In this document: one piece after another, positions 33,960 to 46,944 of the stretch
Layout of the letters: each line of letters starts with the position of its first letter
Position numbering within the stretch: position 1 is the first letter of the stretch
Notes under the pieces: generated by a model
The model's input: the letters and a program-made list of their open reading frames with translations, nothing else
Told to the model about the DNA's origin: nothing
Database searches by the model: none
Source of the DNA: Przewalskia tangutica
Taxonomy: Eukaryota; Streptophyta; Magnoliopsida; Solanales; Solanaceae
Reading direction: 5' to 3'
DNA length: 64,000 nt
Assembly: GCA_029844215.1 (NCBI GenBank)
Contig: CM056724.1
Location: forward strand, 10,868,307 to 10,932,306
Position numbers and translations under genes: made by a program

Positions 33960-36900
33960 CGTGCAATGAGCCGTTATAGGTTGAATTTCCTCCGACGTAT
34001 TTTTCCCCAGACGCTATGTCTCCGCTAAGGCAACCGCAGCCCTGGCGGCAAGGCAAGCGAGGAACTACCGCAGGGCACCGAGGGTCACGTGGCACGTGCC
34101 CTGGCCCTACGAGGTGTTGACAATGAAGTTCTACGACGTCGCCAACCCCAAAGAGAGTCGGCGCAGCAGCGGCCATCGAGACCGCGATACCGAGCCTCCA
34201 CCCACGCCGGGCGAGGATATGGGCTACAAGGAGATAGCCGCCATCGCCGAGATCGTGGCGACAGTGAGGATAGTCGAGACGCAGCCCGGCCGACTCAGAG
34301 TTCAAAGACAGAGGCGCTGCTCGAGACTGAGAGATTTTTTTGAGTTGTAACCCACCAGAGTTTTACGGGTCGAGACCTGAGGATGATCCTCAGGAGTTTA
34401 TCCGACAATTGCAATGATCGCGGCGTGATCGGGGCTTCGATCGAAGTCGGTGCTGAAGTTCGTGATCGGCCGCGGATACGGCGCTGATCGTACGATTCGC
34501 GGGACGTCCGGAGGGAGTACGCGCTTTCCGCTTTGGGGACGAAGTTCTCGAGGCATTCTTAGCCATTTCTTGCCTCCGCAGATGAGAGGCTCGCCGATAG
34601 ATTTTTGACGCCGAGAATGGGAGGACGGTCCGAATACAACGCGAGTTTGACTCGTTGGCTAGGTATGTGCCCGCATCGTAGCGCATACGGAGGACAGTGC
34701 ACCGCTATGTCACAGACTCGATGATCACTTGGCCGAGAGTTGCTCGGGTGGCTCTTCACCGGCATGGACATTGCCCGTGCGCAGCACACGCCCTCGCGGT
34801 GAACGCAGGCCGACTGATCGACAGTATCGCAGAAGAGGCGGGACAGTGGTCCTCCGTAGTTTTCGGCAGATACCTCGAAGATCACTGTGGTTGCACCACG
34901 CCCGATTCGAGCACCTCCACCATCTTCGGACGCATGAGTATTCGGAGCGGGACAGGTTCCGTGGCTTCGTTTCCGGAGGACCGAGTTCCGGTCGGACGAG
35001 GCCACCTATGCCTCGGTGGTCGATGGTGATTGCCATTATGGTGTCGTGTTCCTCCGTGAGCTTGTTATTCTTGCGGCAGGCCATTTGAGGAGAGATTGTC
35101 CGCCCGCAGTGGCGGAATATGATGGCTCAACCGGCGTGGTCGATGGCCGGATCTTCATCGCCTGGCGACGCGCCCGAGGCGTGGTATTCACGGACAGCCG
35201 CGCAGGGTCGTGGTAGAGGTTCTTCAGCCGTCCTCGAACCGCATTTATGCTATGTCCACCGCCAGACTGGTGAGGCGCCACCGATGTCGCCACGTACATT
35301 GTTGGTTTCTTCACGTGATGTTTATGCTTTGATAGATCCGTGTTCCACCGTCCTATATATCTCCTCATATTGCCGGGTAGAATAGGATAGAGCCCGAGTC
35401 CATAGAATCCTTTGAGGTGGCTACGCAGAGTGCTTCCTGTTAGCCGAGCGGGTATATAAGGCTTGCCCGATGACTATAGATGGTCGCCGACTCAGTGACT
35501 TAATAGAGTCGACATGACGACTTCGATGTTATTATGGGTATGGATCGCTATCGCCTTGCTATGCCAATGTAGACCGCAGAGAGAGTTAGTTCCGGTTTCT
35601 CAGTGAGCCGGTTATCGAGTGGAAGAAGTCTTGCATCGCCGGCGGTAGGTTTATTTCTTACCTCGAGGCTAGGAGGATGGTACGAAAGGGTATATTTACC
35701 ATTCGTTCGGTATTCGACATCGAGATGGACGCCGACCTTCCGCCCGGTGGTTAGAGAGTTTCAGACGCTTTCCCGCACGAAGCTTCCGCATCCTCCCGAG
35801 TGAGGTTGAGTTTTGCATCGAGTTGGCACCAGACTCTCGACCGATATCTATTCCGCCATACGTAATGGCACCGCCGAGTTGAGGGAACCGAAGACCACCA
35901 AGGACTTGCTAGAAAAAGGCTTTATTAAAGTGTTTCTCCCTGGGAGCGCCAGTGTTGTTTGTAAAGAAGAAAGATGGGACGTTGCGTATGTGTATTGATT
36001 ACAGGCAGCTGAATAAGGTAACCATCAAAAATAGATATCCCCTCCCCAGGATTGATGATTTGTTTGACCAGTTGCAGGGTGCGAGATGTTTTCAAGATCG
36101 ACTGCGATCCGGTTATCATCAAAGCGAGTTAGAGAGGCAGATATCCCAAGACCGCATTTAGACCCGGTATGGGCACCATGAGTTCGTGGTAATGTCTTTG
36201 ATTGACCAACGCCCAATGCGTATTCATGGATTTGATGAATAGGGTGTTCGTGCCATTCTTGGATATGTTCGTTATAGTGTTCATCGATGATATCTTGGTG
36301 TATTCACGCACGCAGCGAGCATACGTGATCATTTGAGGACGGTGTCGAGTCCTCGTGACCGGCAATAGATGCCAAGTTCTCAAACGCGAGTTTTGGCCGG
36401 ATTCGGCTTTCTTAGACATGTTATCTGAGCCGATGGTATTCGGGTTGATACAAAGAAAGATCGGCGCGTCAAGACTTGGCCTGCACCCACTACACCGGCA
36501 GGTGCGCAGCTTGGGCCTCATGCAGTTATTATCTGAGGTTTGGAGAAGTTTGCTTCTATTTCAAAGATTTTGACTAAGTCGACTGTAAGCGCTATGTTCC
36601 GGACTGATACTTGTGAGGAAAGTTTCATTGCTAAAGGAGAAGTTGACGATCACCGCTCTTACTCTTCCGCAGGGTTTAGATGGATATGTGGTTTATTGTG
36701 ACGCGTCAGTGTCGGCTGGTGCGTTGACGCAGACGGCAAGGTTATAACTTACGATCCCGGCAATTAGGAAACATGAGAAGAACTATCCCACACATGACTC
36801 GAGTCGGGCAGCAGTGATTCATGCCTCAAGATCCTGAGGCATTATTTATATGGAGTTCATGTGGACATTTACACGCACCACAAGAGTCTCCAGACATCTT

Positions 36901-38480
36901 CACGGCAGGAGCCGAACTTACGCAGACGCGTGGTTGGAGCTACTTGGGATTACGATGTTGATATTCGCACCACCCAGGAAAGCCAATGTAGCGCGTACGC
37001 CAGTCGCAGATCGATGGGTAGTCTATCCGATGTCGCATGCAGAAAAGCGGATACGGTCCGAGAGCTACACCGCCAGCAAGCCTCGTTCGTTTGGTTGATT
37101 CCGTTAGTAACCGACCCATTCGAGAGGTCGCCGAGTCTTCCATCGCCGAGGAGGTGAAGAGGCGACGATGAGGATCCGATTTTGCACGGCGATCAGATGC
37201 AGCCTCTCCGAAGAGAAGAGCCTATTTGAGGTAGCACCGGACGGGTGCTAAGATTCGAGGGCCGGCCAGGTGTTCCCGATGCGATGTGACAGACTTCGCC
37301 GCCAGATTCTCGTGAGGCACACAGCTCGTTATTCGATTCATCCGGTCGACTAAGATGTACCATGACCAGTGCATGTATTGGTGGGATGGTTTGGACGCGT
37401 GGCGGTTTGTTGCCCGATGTCCTAATCACGCGAGTTAAGGTTGAGCACGAGGCCGGTGGGCTATTACAGCTATCGATATTCCGATGTGGAAGTGGAGGTG
37501 GTCAACATGGACTTTATTACAGGTTACCTCGCACCTGAGAAGACATGATTCCATTTGGGTTATTGTTGACTGTGATTTAAATCACCACTTTCTTCCAACA
37601 GACGACGCTTTCAGTGAGGACTATGCCAGTTATATATTAGAGAGATTGTGAGATCGCACGAGTCCCGGTGTCGATTATATCGAGATAGAGCCCGGTTCAC
37701 GCTAACTTCTGAGGTCCTTCCGTGGATTAGGGACACAGTGAGTCTCGACGGCGCTTCATCCTCGTGACGGACGGACAGCCGAGCGCACTATCCGCACACT
37801 CGAGGATATGTCGGGCTTGTGTTATTGATTTCGGTAGTGGGAGGATCATTTACCTCTTGTGGAGTTTGCTTATAACAATGTGCTACCATTCTAGTGTTCG
37901 ATGGCGCCTTATGAGGCCTTATACGAGGAAGTGCAGTCACCCATAGGTTGGTTTGAAGTGGGAGAAGTGCGATTAATCGGGCCGATTTGGTTCGAAGAGA
38001 TGGATAAGGTGAAGCTTATCCGAGAGCGTTATTAGCAGCCGCAGTCGGCGTAAATCATACGCATCATCGGCGCCGACACTTAGAGTTTGAGGTTAATGAT
38101 TGGGTCTTTTCGAAAGTCACACCATGTGCGGTGTGATGAGATTTGGGAGGAAAGAAACCGCCAAGGTACATCGGGCCGCTTCATTGTCCAAGAGTGGGCG
38201 TTGCCTATGAGTTGATCTGCCGTCCGATCTTGTGGCGGTACATCCAGCTTTTTCACGTGTCTATGTTACTGAAATGCGTTGGAGATCCGCTCTGCAGTAC
38301 ACCCGATTCAGATGTCCAGTGATGCAGAAGTTATCGTATGAGGAGAGTCCCATAGCGATACTCGATCGTCGTTAGACGACTTGGACGAAGGACGTGGCTT
38401 CCGTCGCGTCTTATGGCGGAACGAGCAGGAGAAATGACGCGTGGAAGCAGGATGACATGATGAAGAAGTATCCTCACTTA
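33960..38480 (+). pseudogene. Tekay gag-pol remnant, shattered by small indels
   Basis: Recognisable islands: a GHLRRDCP zinc-knuckle end (about 35080-35105); DVYALIDP-type protease active site (about 35320-35345, PCST in place of PGST); RT with CIDYRQLNKVTIKNRYPLPRID (about 35990-36055, only partly in one frame) and a VFIDDILVY box (about 36275-36305); RNase H with GYVVYCDAS (about 36685-36710); integrase (MYHDQCMYWW near 37350-37390); and a chromodomain-like LDRR / WKQDDMMKKYPHLF tail (about 38360-38485). Nearly every island is separated from the next by one or more frame changes. The original role was gypsy capsid, protease, RT and chromodomain integrase. Confidence 0.8.
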
Positions 38481-38643
38481 TTCCCTACACCTCCGTGTAA
38501 CCCACTTTCCCGCTTGTTAGTTTTGATTTAGTTGATTATGCTTGAGTAATGTTGTGGCTCGAGCATTCTTATTTGCAAAGGAATAGTTAAGAAGATATGT
38601 TTATATTGTGTTTGTGAGGCTAGGCGAACATTCGGACGAATGT

Positions 38644-38657
38644 TTCTGCGGGGAGAA
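38644..38657 (+). other. Polypurine tract of Tekay element
   Basis: TCTGCGGGGAGAA immediately precedes the 3' LTR start TGTTATACCC at 38658. Confidence 0.75.
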
Positions 38658-41187
38658 TGTTATACCCGTGGTTCGCCCGACCGCGGTCGGTATCAGCGCC
38701 GCCACGAGGCGCGCGCGCGCAAGGCGGGTGATCAGGGCCGCGCGCCGGTCGTACGGCTCAAAGATCGAGGGTCGCTTCAGCCGCGGCCGGAAGCGTCGCT
38801 GGCGCTAAAAGATCCAGGTCCGCAGAGTCTGCGCCAGCGCCGAAGTGGGAAGCGGCGCCGGCGGGAAATTGGGCGAAAAACTTAGAAAGTCTGATTTTTG
38901 TTTTAAAAAGGCCACGAGGGTGATGTGTCCCCATCTGATTTCTGCTACATGCATTATATTGACCAAGACTTGGTCATTTCTTTCAACATTTCGTCTCTAC
39001 ACTCCATCTCTCTCTAAGTTAAAAAGCTCATCCTTCTCTTTAAATTCCCAAGAGGAATTCTAGCCTAAGGAAAATCAAAAGTGTAATAGGAAGGAAAGGT
39101 TATTACAAGCTTGTGAGGACTATTGTGGTGGTGTTCTTGGAGAAAAGGCTAGCAAGGTGTTGGAATAAGTTTGGCAAAAACTTAAGGTAACATTTCTTCT
39201 CAGTAGTTGGTATTGGGTGTTGCGTGTTTAATAGGAAGAACTTGTAGTTGGAAAAATGCACTTAGAGTAGTTGCATGTAAGAAATGGGGTTGATTATGAA
39301 AGAATTGGTTAGGGGATATTATGAGCGTGTTGTTGCCTAAATACTACATTAGACTTGTTGGTTAGTTGTTGTAACTTGTGGTTGAATTTTACACACCAAA
39401 GTTTAGGTGTAATCCCTTGGTGTTGGTTGGTTGTTGAGCCTTAAACATGGCATTTGAGCATTAAAAATCGACGCTTGGAAAAGGTGGCAATGTATGTAGA
39501 AACAAAGGAACGCTGCCCAATTTTCCGTAGGAAATTGGTGACTTTAACTTGGAAATTCTGCATTTGTAATTAGAGCTTGATAAACGTGTTGGTCATTTTA
39601 GGTTGACATACTACGTGCGGAAATTGAACTTAGCTTGTGGATTGACCAAGAGGTATGTGGAGCTTTCCTATCTCTTGAGCATGATTAGTTGTACCTATGT
39701 AGCGGTAGACGACAAGATTTGGAAATCTTCGCTTGTTATAAGTATTTGATACTTGCTTCGCTTTAAAGAAAAGTATAAAAATCCTTGGACTTAAGGGAAT
39801 GTGTTTTACTATTGTTAACTCTAATATAACGGCTTTATGGAGTTGGTTATATTAGTTTGTGAAAGTTTAATGGAGAAAGGTTTTGATGTTTTGAACTTGT
39901 GAAAGGAAAATGGTTTTAAGGCATGAATTGCCTAGGTTTTACAAGAAATGAAGTCACTTAATTTAGAAGCTTGAGATAGTTTTAAAAGGAAATGTGACTT
40001 GTTTGAAAAGAAATCGTAACTTGATACTACGGTGATTAGTATCTTGGAATTTTGTATAAAAGAGTTATTCCTTAAAAGGTTAGAGGTACACGATACTGGG
40101 TTAAATTCTGATTTTTATTAAAAGACATGATCGTGCCTTAGGTATACTAAAATGAGAGGATGTATTAAAACTATTAATAAGTTAGGTGATTCTTAACTTG
40201 CTTAAGTTATGATAGGCCAGAAGTGCTTATGTTATGATATGATAGCTGGTAGTGCTTATGTTATGATATGATAGGCCTAGTGCTTATGTTATGATATGAT
40301 AGGCGGAGTGCTTATGCATGTATGATAGCCGGATGAGCTATGTTATATATATATTGTTACGTAAACCCCGGTTATTATTTATGCCATGGATTTGCTACCC
40401 ATGACGCGAGTGCGGCCAGACTACGCGGATCTGGACCATAGGATCCACGCGGGTGAAATAGTCCCACGCGAGTACGCGATGGTATCACGCGGATCCACGG
40501 ATCCATGCGGGTGAAATAGTCCCACGCGTGAAATAGTCCTACGACGGCGGATGACCTCATGCGGGTCCACAGACCTATGCGGGTGAAATAGTCCCGAGTA
40601 GGATTGCTTAATGATACTACAGGCAGGTACCTGCTTTGATCATGAGCCTCCTATTTTACGCTATAAAATGTATACTTGTTACTCTCATTATTAGTAAGGC
40701 ACTGCAACATAATTTGGTTTTATCTATAACTTTAATGTATTTTGGACTTATGATATTACTACAGATTTTCCGCTTACATACTTGGCACGTTGTGTAACGA
40801 CCCTTCCTGGGCTGCGTCATGCCGCAGGTGAAAGCAGCGTAGATCCTCGCTCCAGACCTTGTACTCAGTGTCGTGAGCTCCATTTCTTCTGAGGCTCGAC
40901 TTTCGTACGGTTCTCCCCGAGTTGTTGTTATTTTGTACATTCAGGCATGACGGGCCCCGTCCCGTCATAGTGTTATTCATTCTAGAGGCCCGTAGTCTTG
41001 TCGAACTTGGTTCATGACGCGATCGCTCGGTTTATGTACTTTTAGGTTGCTTGATTTAGGCTAGACTATTCTATATCTTAATGGTTGTTTATCTTGAGTT
41101 TACATTCCGCTGGTTTTCTCTGATGTTGTGTCACTAGGGTGCCCCGGGTTAAGGCACCGGTCACGGGTCCGGGTTCGGGTCGTGACA
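38658..41187 (+). repeat. 3' LTR of Tekay element
   Basis: 2530 bp. AT-rich parts are almost identical to the 5' LTR, while the first 220 bp and the CGCGG block near 40420-40610 differ by many small insertions and deletions. Ends GTCGTGACA, then TSD CAATA. Confidence 0.9.
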
Positions 41188-41376
41188 CAATATATTTATC
41201 TACTAACATACTTAATGGATTAGACGGTAATTTCATTGATTTGATGGGAAATTCTAAGCGTATACTTCCCAAATCGAGCGATCGTTGGTGTAATTTGATG
41301 AGAACTACTTGATTCACCCATATTTAGGTGTAAACAACGAAAACCAATGATATTTATTATTTACTAAATGTTCCTA

Positions 41377-44300
41377 ACAAATGTCACGACCCGACGAACC
41401 GTGACTCGACGCCCTAATTGGACGTCATTACACTAACATGTCACATAATCAACTGACACTTAAGGGTAATAGAAAATTCGGCAGCATAACGCTGCATCTA
41501 TAACATAAGCCTAAAGTAGGCGAGCCGACAAGACTGACTTACACAACTAACCAACATGTCACAACAAGCTAGCCGACTAGGCTGCCACCAAATAACATCA
41601 CATAAATACGGAAACAATCAAAATAGTGCAAAGCGTCGCCACTATATACTGAATCTCCCAAATCGTAGTACAACCGCATATATATAAAAAGATTCACATC
41701 TCTACATACGCATAACTCACACCTGCTCATGCACTTAAGAATTCGACGATGACATATAACTGACATGACCTCGGACCAGAATATACATAAGACAAAATAA
41801 TAGGGCTCTGTACCAAAATGACGAGCTCTGAATCAAAGGAGCTCTCCCAAATAGCTGAGCAGGAACCTAGACCGGAGGATCCCCAAATTGAATACCTATA
41901 TCTGCAAGCATGAACGCAGCCCCCCGAAGGGGGTCAGTACAACAGGTACCAAGTATGTAAACCAGAAGTACAATAAATCAGATCATAATTGTACAAAGGA
42001 ATGACAGGACAAGTATGAAAATCAAATACCAGATTCTACCGTGTCATATAAAATAAAAGTCAACTGTACCTTTTTCAAAGAGAGTTATTTTAAAACCATG
42101 TATGTCTAGTCATGTAATCCTATACTCTATATACATCTCATGAGAATCTATCCCGCATCGTGAATACAAGTTCACGGACAATACACATCTCATGGACTTT
42201 CAATAAAATCTTTAAAACAAACTTCCATTTTAGAAATATCAAGACAATATCATGCCTTCCTTTTTAGAAATACTATTTTCACAATAAGAGTTATCTCATA
42301 ATCACGGACGTTCTCACATGATTTTCATAAGTGCATATAAGTCATAATCATGGACATACTCACATGATTTTCGTATAATATATAGGTCATGATCATGGAC
42401 ATTCTCACATGATTTCCGTATAATATATAGGTCATAATCATGGACATTCTCACATGATTTTCGTATAATATATGAAGGTCATAATCATGGACATTCTCAC
42501 ATGATTCCCGTATAATATATGAAGGTCATAATCATGGACATTCTCACATGATTTCCGTATAATATATAAGTCATAATCATGGACATTCTCACATGATTTC
42601 CGTATAATATATAAGTCATAATCATGGACATTCTCACATGATTTCTGTATAATATATAAGTCATAATCATGGACATTCTCACATGATTTTCGTATAATAT
42701 ATAAGTCATAATCATGAACATTCTCACATGATTTCTGTATAATATATAAGTCATAATCATGGACATTCTCACATGATTTCCGTATAATATATAAGTCATA
42801 ATCATGGACATTCTCACATGATTTTCGTATAATATATAAGTCATAATCATGAACATTCTCACATGATTTCCGTATAATATATAAGTCATAATCATGGACA
42901 TTCTCACATGATTCCCTTATAATCCTCGGGTATGTACATGCAACGTGTCCCGGCCCACCATGGGACTCGGTGTAACAATGCAATCATATGACATTTTAAA
43001 CCATCTTCTGACTTTCCATAAAGTCATTATAACAAACTTTTATTTTAGAAAACTAAAACACTACCCCATCTTTTTTTAACACAAACCGAGGCACTATCAC
43101 CTCTTTCCTTTTAATAAAACCAAGACAATATCATGTGATGTAACATTTAGGGAGTTGGACTCCAAAAGTATTAAGTACATCTATCCCTTTTTTAAAAAGA
43201 ATCCTTTCATATAATAAACCTCAAGGTACTAACACCCGTAGTATCAAGACACTTCTACTTTCAAAATCAAATAACCTATACCTTTAAAGTCATTTTCACT
43301 TATAAAATAAACCAACCTATACTTTCAAAAAATCAAGTAACATATACTCTTAAAACCAAATAACATATACTTTTTTTATTTAACTCGAGACTTTAAAATC
43401 AAGTAATTTCTACTCTTTAAATCAAGTCACTTACATCTTTTGAAACCAAGTCATTTATACTTCATATAACTCAAGTCGCTTACTTTCAAAATCAAATCAT
43501 ATATTCTTTCAAAATAAATCAAGTCTCATGACTTTCAAAACCAAGAAAAGTATACTTCATTAAGCAAGGCTAGTATACTTCAAGAATAATCATGCCAATA
43601 GAAGGAAGTTAGTTCACATACCTTAGTGTTCTTCTACCAACCCGCTAAGTGGAATACACTCACGTAGCACTTCCACCTATAACGACAATAGCATGTCTAT
43701 TAACTACATGTCTTTAAGGGTAGGTTAGGGACTTAAGTAACGTTTCTATTTCTACGAAAAATTGAGCAGCACTTCCTTTGTTTCTACGTACTTTTTCACC
43801 TTTAAAAAAGCTCAATTTCAACAATAACCAAGCCCCGACTAAGGGCACAATCAACAGTTAATCCAAAGGGGATTACACGCCTACTAGACGTGTAAAATTC
43901 TGCCCCACAATCTTATGTAAACATTCTATAAAATACATATAACAAGGTTCAATAATTTCCATACCAATTTCGGCCACAACGTCACCACTTTATGACTCTT
44001 TCCTTAATTCTTAATCCAACTCACCTTCCAAAAATTCCATATAACAAATACATCTTTAAACATCAATGTTTCCTTTCAATTATCAACATTCAATTAGCAA
44101 CCATAATAACAACAATAACACTTTAATCCAATGTATACAACATGGTCCTAAAATCGGCTACAACGCTAAATTTGTCACATGCATTGCCTAAACTTCAAGT
44201 TTCTCTCAACATACATTCATTACTTCAATTACAACAACATGAAACTCAAATTATATCATAGAAGGAAAAATTTTATACCTCAAACAAAGCTAAAACAACC

Positions 44301-45407
44301 CCTAATTCGAACCCACTGCTTCGCCGAACAACCCACGTTTTATTAACTTTTCTTGCCTAATTCCTCACTTTTTCAACTCCAATTCAACATGCATACAATC
44401 TATGATGTTAACCCATCATTTATACACATTTTCTCTTCCAAAAACTTGAATTTCTCTGCTCAAAATCGGCCAACAGTGGCAAAATTCACTGTTCTGTCAG
44501 CTGAAATTGTAACGTCCATAACTTTCTACTGCGATGTGCTATTGACGAGAGGTTTATTGAGTTGAAAACTAGACTCGACGAACTTCATTTTAGGCTTTTG
44601 AAACACCTAAAAACTCCTAATATACTAGGAGATATACCCTTCCAAAGTTGACTGAAAATCTGCCTGCAATCCCGATTTTCTGCCCAGTTTTTCTCCAATT
44701 TTTGGCTTCTAATTCTTCACTTCTTCAACTCCAAATTGACATGCAACAATCTATAATGTTTCCTCCATCATTCCTTATGTTTTCTCCCCAAGATTTTTGT
44801 CAAAACTTGGATTCTTAATGGTCTAAAAACTGCGCAGTAGTGGCTCGATTTAGCTAATGTTTTGGTATTTTTTTTCTTCAATTTTTTGGTGCATAATGTA
44901 GTCTAAGAAGAGGAGATAAACCCCCTAAATTTTGCTATGGTAATGGAGGATAATTTGGCCAAGGGAGGGGAGAAGAGGGTGAGGGAGAGATTTTTTATTT
45001 TTGAAGTGAAGAAGATGAGTTTTAATAGGTTTATAATTAAAATCTGAAAATTTAGTCTTTTTTTTTGTCAATTTGGTCCACTTCTCATCATTAATTAACC
45101 TTATGCCCCACTTCTTTAGAATCTTAACTCCCGCTTCTTTTAATTTCCGAGAATTTCATAAGGTCTTGTATTCTTCATGCCGTAATTCTTATAATATGTT
45201 ACTAATCCTTAATGGGAATATATATAACTATCATTTTTCATTTTCATTGACACGCTTGTAGTAACCAAAAAAAATTCCGGACTTACATCATTTGAATACC
45301 AACTTCCGGATTAGCTTGTATAAATATATTTTATATCCAATATCCGAATTTTATTTCTTAATGACGTTCTTAATTATTGTCTTAATCTTACGAGGTGTAA
45401 CAACAAA
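41377..45407 (-). repeat. Solo LTR (Tekay-like, minus orientation), TSD ACAAA
   Basis: The body 41382-45402 (4021 bp) starts TGTCACGACCC and ends GAGGTGTAACA, which in reverse complement is the normal TGTTACACCTC to GGGTCGTGACA pattern. Identical ACAAA flanks (41377-41381, 45403-45407) and the continuation of a 163-bp tandem repeat across the site prove an insertion. It contains a 45-bp VNTR. No internal retrotransposon sequence remains. Confidence 0.92.
42330..42915 (-). repeat. 45-bp VNTR, about 13 copies, inside the solo LTR
   Basis: The unit holds CATAATCATGGACATTCTCA and ACATGATTTCCGTATAATAT. Copies differ by a few bases (ATGGAC or ATGAAC, TTCC, TTCT or TCCC). The unit length is divisible by three, so long apparent ORFs arise on the minus strand; these are artefacts. 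Confidence 0.92.
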
Positions 45408-46050
45408 TTTGATGGTATTCTGAGTCAGGACATATGATCAACTAAGCGTATACTTCCCAAATCGAGCGATCGTTAGTGTAATTTGATGAGAACTACTTGA
45501 TTCACCCATATTTAGGTGTAAACAACGAAAAGTCAATGATATTTATTATTTACTAAATGTTCCTAACCAATTTGATGGTATTCTGAGTCAGGACATATGA
45601 TCAACTAAGCGTATACTTTTCAAATCGAGCGATCGTTGGTGTAATTTGATGAGAATTACTTGATTCACTCATATTTAGGTGTAAACAACGAAAACCAATG
45701 ATATTTATTGTTTACTAAATGTTTCTAACCAATTTGATGGTATTCTGAGTCAGGACATATGATCAACTAAGTGTATACTTCCCAAATCGAGCGATCGTTG
45801 GTGTAATTTGATGAGAACTACTTGATTCACCCATATTTAGGTGTAAACAACGAAAAGTCAATGATATTTATTGTTTACTAAATGTTCCTAACCAATTTGA
45901 TGGTATTCTGAGTCAGGACATATGATCAATTAAGCGTATACTTCCCAAATCGAGCGATCGTTGGTGTAATTTGATGAGAACTACTTGATTCACCCATATT
46001 TAGGTGTAAACAACGAAAACCAATGATACTTATTGTTTACTAAATATGAA
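45403..46050 (+). repeat. 163-bp tandem repeat of the KI-MULE interior
   Basis: Units start CTAAGCGTATACTTC at 45442, 45605, 45767 and 45930 (spacing 162-163 bp). A first unit is split by the solo LTR (41252-41381 plus 45403-45441). The core includes AAATCGAGCGATCGTTGGTG, which holds CGAGCGATCG. The last unit fades into TGTTGCAACA array C. Related words (GAAAACCAATGATATTTA) occur at 31235-31260, left of the Tekay element. Confidence 0.9.
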
Positions 46051-46069
46051 GTTTTTAAACAGGTTACTC

Positions 46070-46535
46070 ATCCGTTACAACAGATAATGCACATGTTGCA
46101 ACATATTATTAACTTGTTGCAATAACTAACCCATCTGTTGCAACAGATCACAAACGTGTTGCAACAGATGGGTTAGTTGTTGCAATTTCTTCAACAATTG
46201 AAAGATTTGTTGCAACAACTGACTCATCTGTTGCAATATATCACAAATTTGTTGCAACAAATTATCAACTTGTTGCAACTTCTAAAACAACTGTTAGATT
46301 TATCGCAACAACTAACCCATATGTTGCAACAACTGAACCATCTGTTGCAACAACTGAACTATTTATTGCAATAAATTTACATCTTGTTGCAACAACTGAC
46401 TCATCTGTTGCAACAGATTATAGACTTGTTGCAACAAATGGGTTAGTCGTTGCAACTTCTTCAACAACAGTTAGATTTGTCGCAATAACTGACTCATATG
46501 TTGCAACAATTGAACCATCTGTTGCAACAAGTTTG
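46070..46535. repeat. TGTTGCAACA palindrome array C
   Basis: About 20 copies of TTGTTGCAACA, often as CATCTGTTGCAACAG, spaced 20-35 bp. It stops within about 10 bp of the truncated Athila LTR. Confidence 0.9.
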
Positions 46536-46543
46536 TTAGTTTA

Positions 46544-46771
46544 AATCTTGGAAGCTCTAATTCATTCATAACTGATTACAACTTTATTAGTTTAAATCTT
46601 TCAATTATTCTAGTAGTTAAATAAAAACCCCAATCAAATATCGATTGTCAAATAGATAACATAAAATAGATGAACGATACTTAGAAACCAGTCTATGTGG
46701 AAGATATTCGGTCTTACAAACTATATTACTTGTGAATGATGTGTATGCTTGCATGAGCAGTCGAAATATCA
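46544..46771 (+). repeat. Truncated 5' LTR (last 228 bp) of Athila-like element
   Basis: Aligns to 51893-52120 of the 3' LTR with about a dozen differences. The remaining 1.0 kb of LTR and the left target duplication were lost, along with some KI-MULE sequence. Confidence 0.85.
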
Positions 46772-46783
46772 CTAATAAGTTTT

Positions 46784-46801
46784 TGGCGCCGTTACCGGGG
46801 A
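46784..46801 (+). other. Primer-binding site, Athila-type
   Basis: TGGCGCCGTTACCGGGGA follows TTT after the LTR; it is the usual PBS of Athila/Tat elements with one change (GTTACC instead of GTTGCC). An Asp-tRNA primer is usually assigned. Confidence 0.85.
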
Positions 46802-46944
46802 CTGGCGTACATCTAATATCGAATCATCTGTTTTTATTTCTACTTTGGCTTTATTTTTATTTTATTTTTAATTTTAATTTTTACTGTTAGAACCGTGTGC
46901 CTTGATTTGTTTGTTGATTTTGATCTATCTCATAGACTCAGTTT

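Larger units (their letters stand above)
31293..41192 (+). mobile_element. Full-length Tekay-type Ty3/gypsy chromovirus, TSD CAATA
   Basis: Element 31298-41187 (9890 bp) with LTRs of 2521 and 2530 bp and a perfect CAATA duplication (31293-31297, 41188-41192). TGTTATACCC and GTCGTGACA are the LTR ends. A PBS follows the 5' LTR and a polypurine tract precedes the 3' LTR. Internal remnants occur in the order gag-knuckle, protease, RT, RNase H, integrase, chromodomain-like, which is gypsy order. All frames are shattered by many small indels, mostly at G/C-rich sites. Confidence 0.9.

Noticed and set aside
34089..35385. Several overlapping Arg-rich frames on both strands
   Set aside because: GC-rich shadows of the shattered Tekay gag region; only short islands match gypsy proteins.
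42330..42915. CRISPR-like regular repeats
   Set aside because: Units are contiguous with no unique spacers, inside a plant LTR; the same holds for 55330-55960.
42450..42983. Long repetitive minus-strand open frames (up to 177 codons)
   Set aside because: They are translations of a 45-bp VNTR whose unit is a multiple of three; two frames are open at once and no domain is present.
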